From Chloroflexota bacterium (GTDB lineage Bacteria > Chloroflexota > UBA11872): 55,122 nucleotides of DNA. The stretch's first letter is position 1. Every line of letters starts with the position of its first letter. Of the stretch, positions 55,024-55,122 are shown piece after piece. The notes beneath the pieces were generated by a model that saw only the letters and a program-made list of their open reading frames with translations, did not search any database and was not told the DNA's origin. The DNA lies in NCBI GenBank assembly GCA_022820025.1, contig JAJEGF010000031.1, positions 1-55,122 on the forward strand, written 5' to 3'. The translations under genes were made by a program, and so were the position numbers.

Positions 55024-55122
55024 TGGCCCGGCTTCGGCGCGGGTTGGTCGGGCTGGCGGTGGCCGGCCGGCGGCTGGTGAGCGGTTTTTGCGTAGCCCAG
55101 GACTGGGTGCCCGGAAGACCCT
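55020..55122 (+). CDS. Partial ORF running off the right edge
   Basis: Open from ATG 55020 (a second ATG at 55023) to the end of the window, 34 codons, starting MMARLRRGLVGLAVAGRR. Coupled to the previous short ORF by ATGA. Too short to identify; the basic then hydrophobic start could be a membrane-anchor, but nothing more can be said. Confidence 0.25.
   Translation, partial: MMARLRRGLVGLAVAGRRLVSGFCVAQDWVPGRP

Noticed and set aside
54845..55122. RNase P RNA-like beginning (GAAGCTG then AGTCGCCG, later GGGGAGG and TGCAACGCGAGA)
   Set aside because: The invariant GAGGAAAGTCC and CR-V ACAGNRA-type elements are absent and the remaining spacing does not fit. The match is piecemeal, so I do not call rnpB.

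Overview
The window reads as a GC-rich (mid to high 60s % GC by eye) bacterial chromosome segment with tightly packed, often 4-nt-overlapping genes and many GTG and TTG starts. Gene content and order (fakA-recG-rsmD-coaD; rpmE-yqhQ-prfA-prmC-gmk-priA-def-fmt-rlmN-rpe; DUF1385/YqhQ and YugP-type proteins; single-chain GlyRS; a PriA whose helicase motifs are worn away) fit a Terrabacteria lineage, most likely Chloroflexota (Dehalococcoidia/SAR202-like, given the PhyH, Gfo/Idh, SAF-domain, MlrC and SDR genes). That placement is inference, not proof.

Left, 1-17.4 kb: two leftward housekeeping operons. The first (5.6 kb to the left edge) is fakA-recG-rsmD-coaD-coiled-coil gene. The second (16.3 to 5.9 kb) runs rpmE, DUF1385, prfA, prmC, gmk, priA, def, fmt, zinc metallopeptidase, rlmN, rpe. 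rpmB is a lone rightward gene between them. A WecA/MraY-type glycosyltransferase faces away from the next block.

17.4-28.5 kb: rightward housekeeping. A clear sigma-70 promoter and a structured leader precede rpsU-yqeY-ybeY-ispE. Then come a tRNA-Gln(TTG) with its own promoter, a GlmU-like uridylyltransferase starting 3 nt after the tRNA, prs, three tandem CNNM/CBS transporter-like paralogues, recO, glycyl-tRNA synthetase and a CDP-alcohol phosphatidyltransferase.

28.5-34.9 kb: an accessory catabolic block around a divergent regulatory region with three palindromes. Leftward: core-MetE-like methyltransferase, SDR and a coupled 58-aa ORF. Rightward: sugar-phosphate isomerase/epimerase, Gfo/Idh oxidoreductase, MFS transporter. 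A second SDR converges on it. Near 34.0 kb the top strand changes from strongly C-rich to strongly G-rich irrespective of gene direction.

34.9-44.2 kb: uvrA is followed in the same direction by the most interesting gene in the window, a membrane protein that joins a superinfection-immunity-like two-helix domain, a coiled coil and an Mrr-type endonuclease domain; its 5' end is only about 42% GC. Then a SAF-domain NAD(P) oxidoreductase, a glyoxalase-fold protein, a repair operon (tag with two tandem GNAT paralogues), another GNAT and a PhyH dioxygenase.

44.2-55.1 kb: a stalked glucose/sorbosone-dehydrogenase-like lipoprotein, an SDR, a large ankyrin-repeat protein, a VapBC-like toxin-antitoxin pair, an MlrC-family M81 protein, an inositol-monophosphatase-family enzyme and a molybdate ABC transporter (modA-modB-modC). 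modA has an excellent promoter overlapped by a 7-bp direct repeat. A rightward promoter, a 5'-end hairpin and two short coupled ORFs lead off the right edge.
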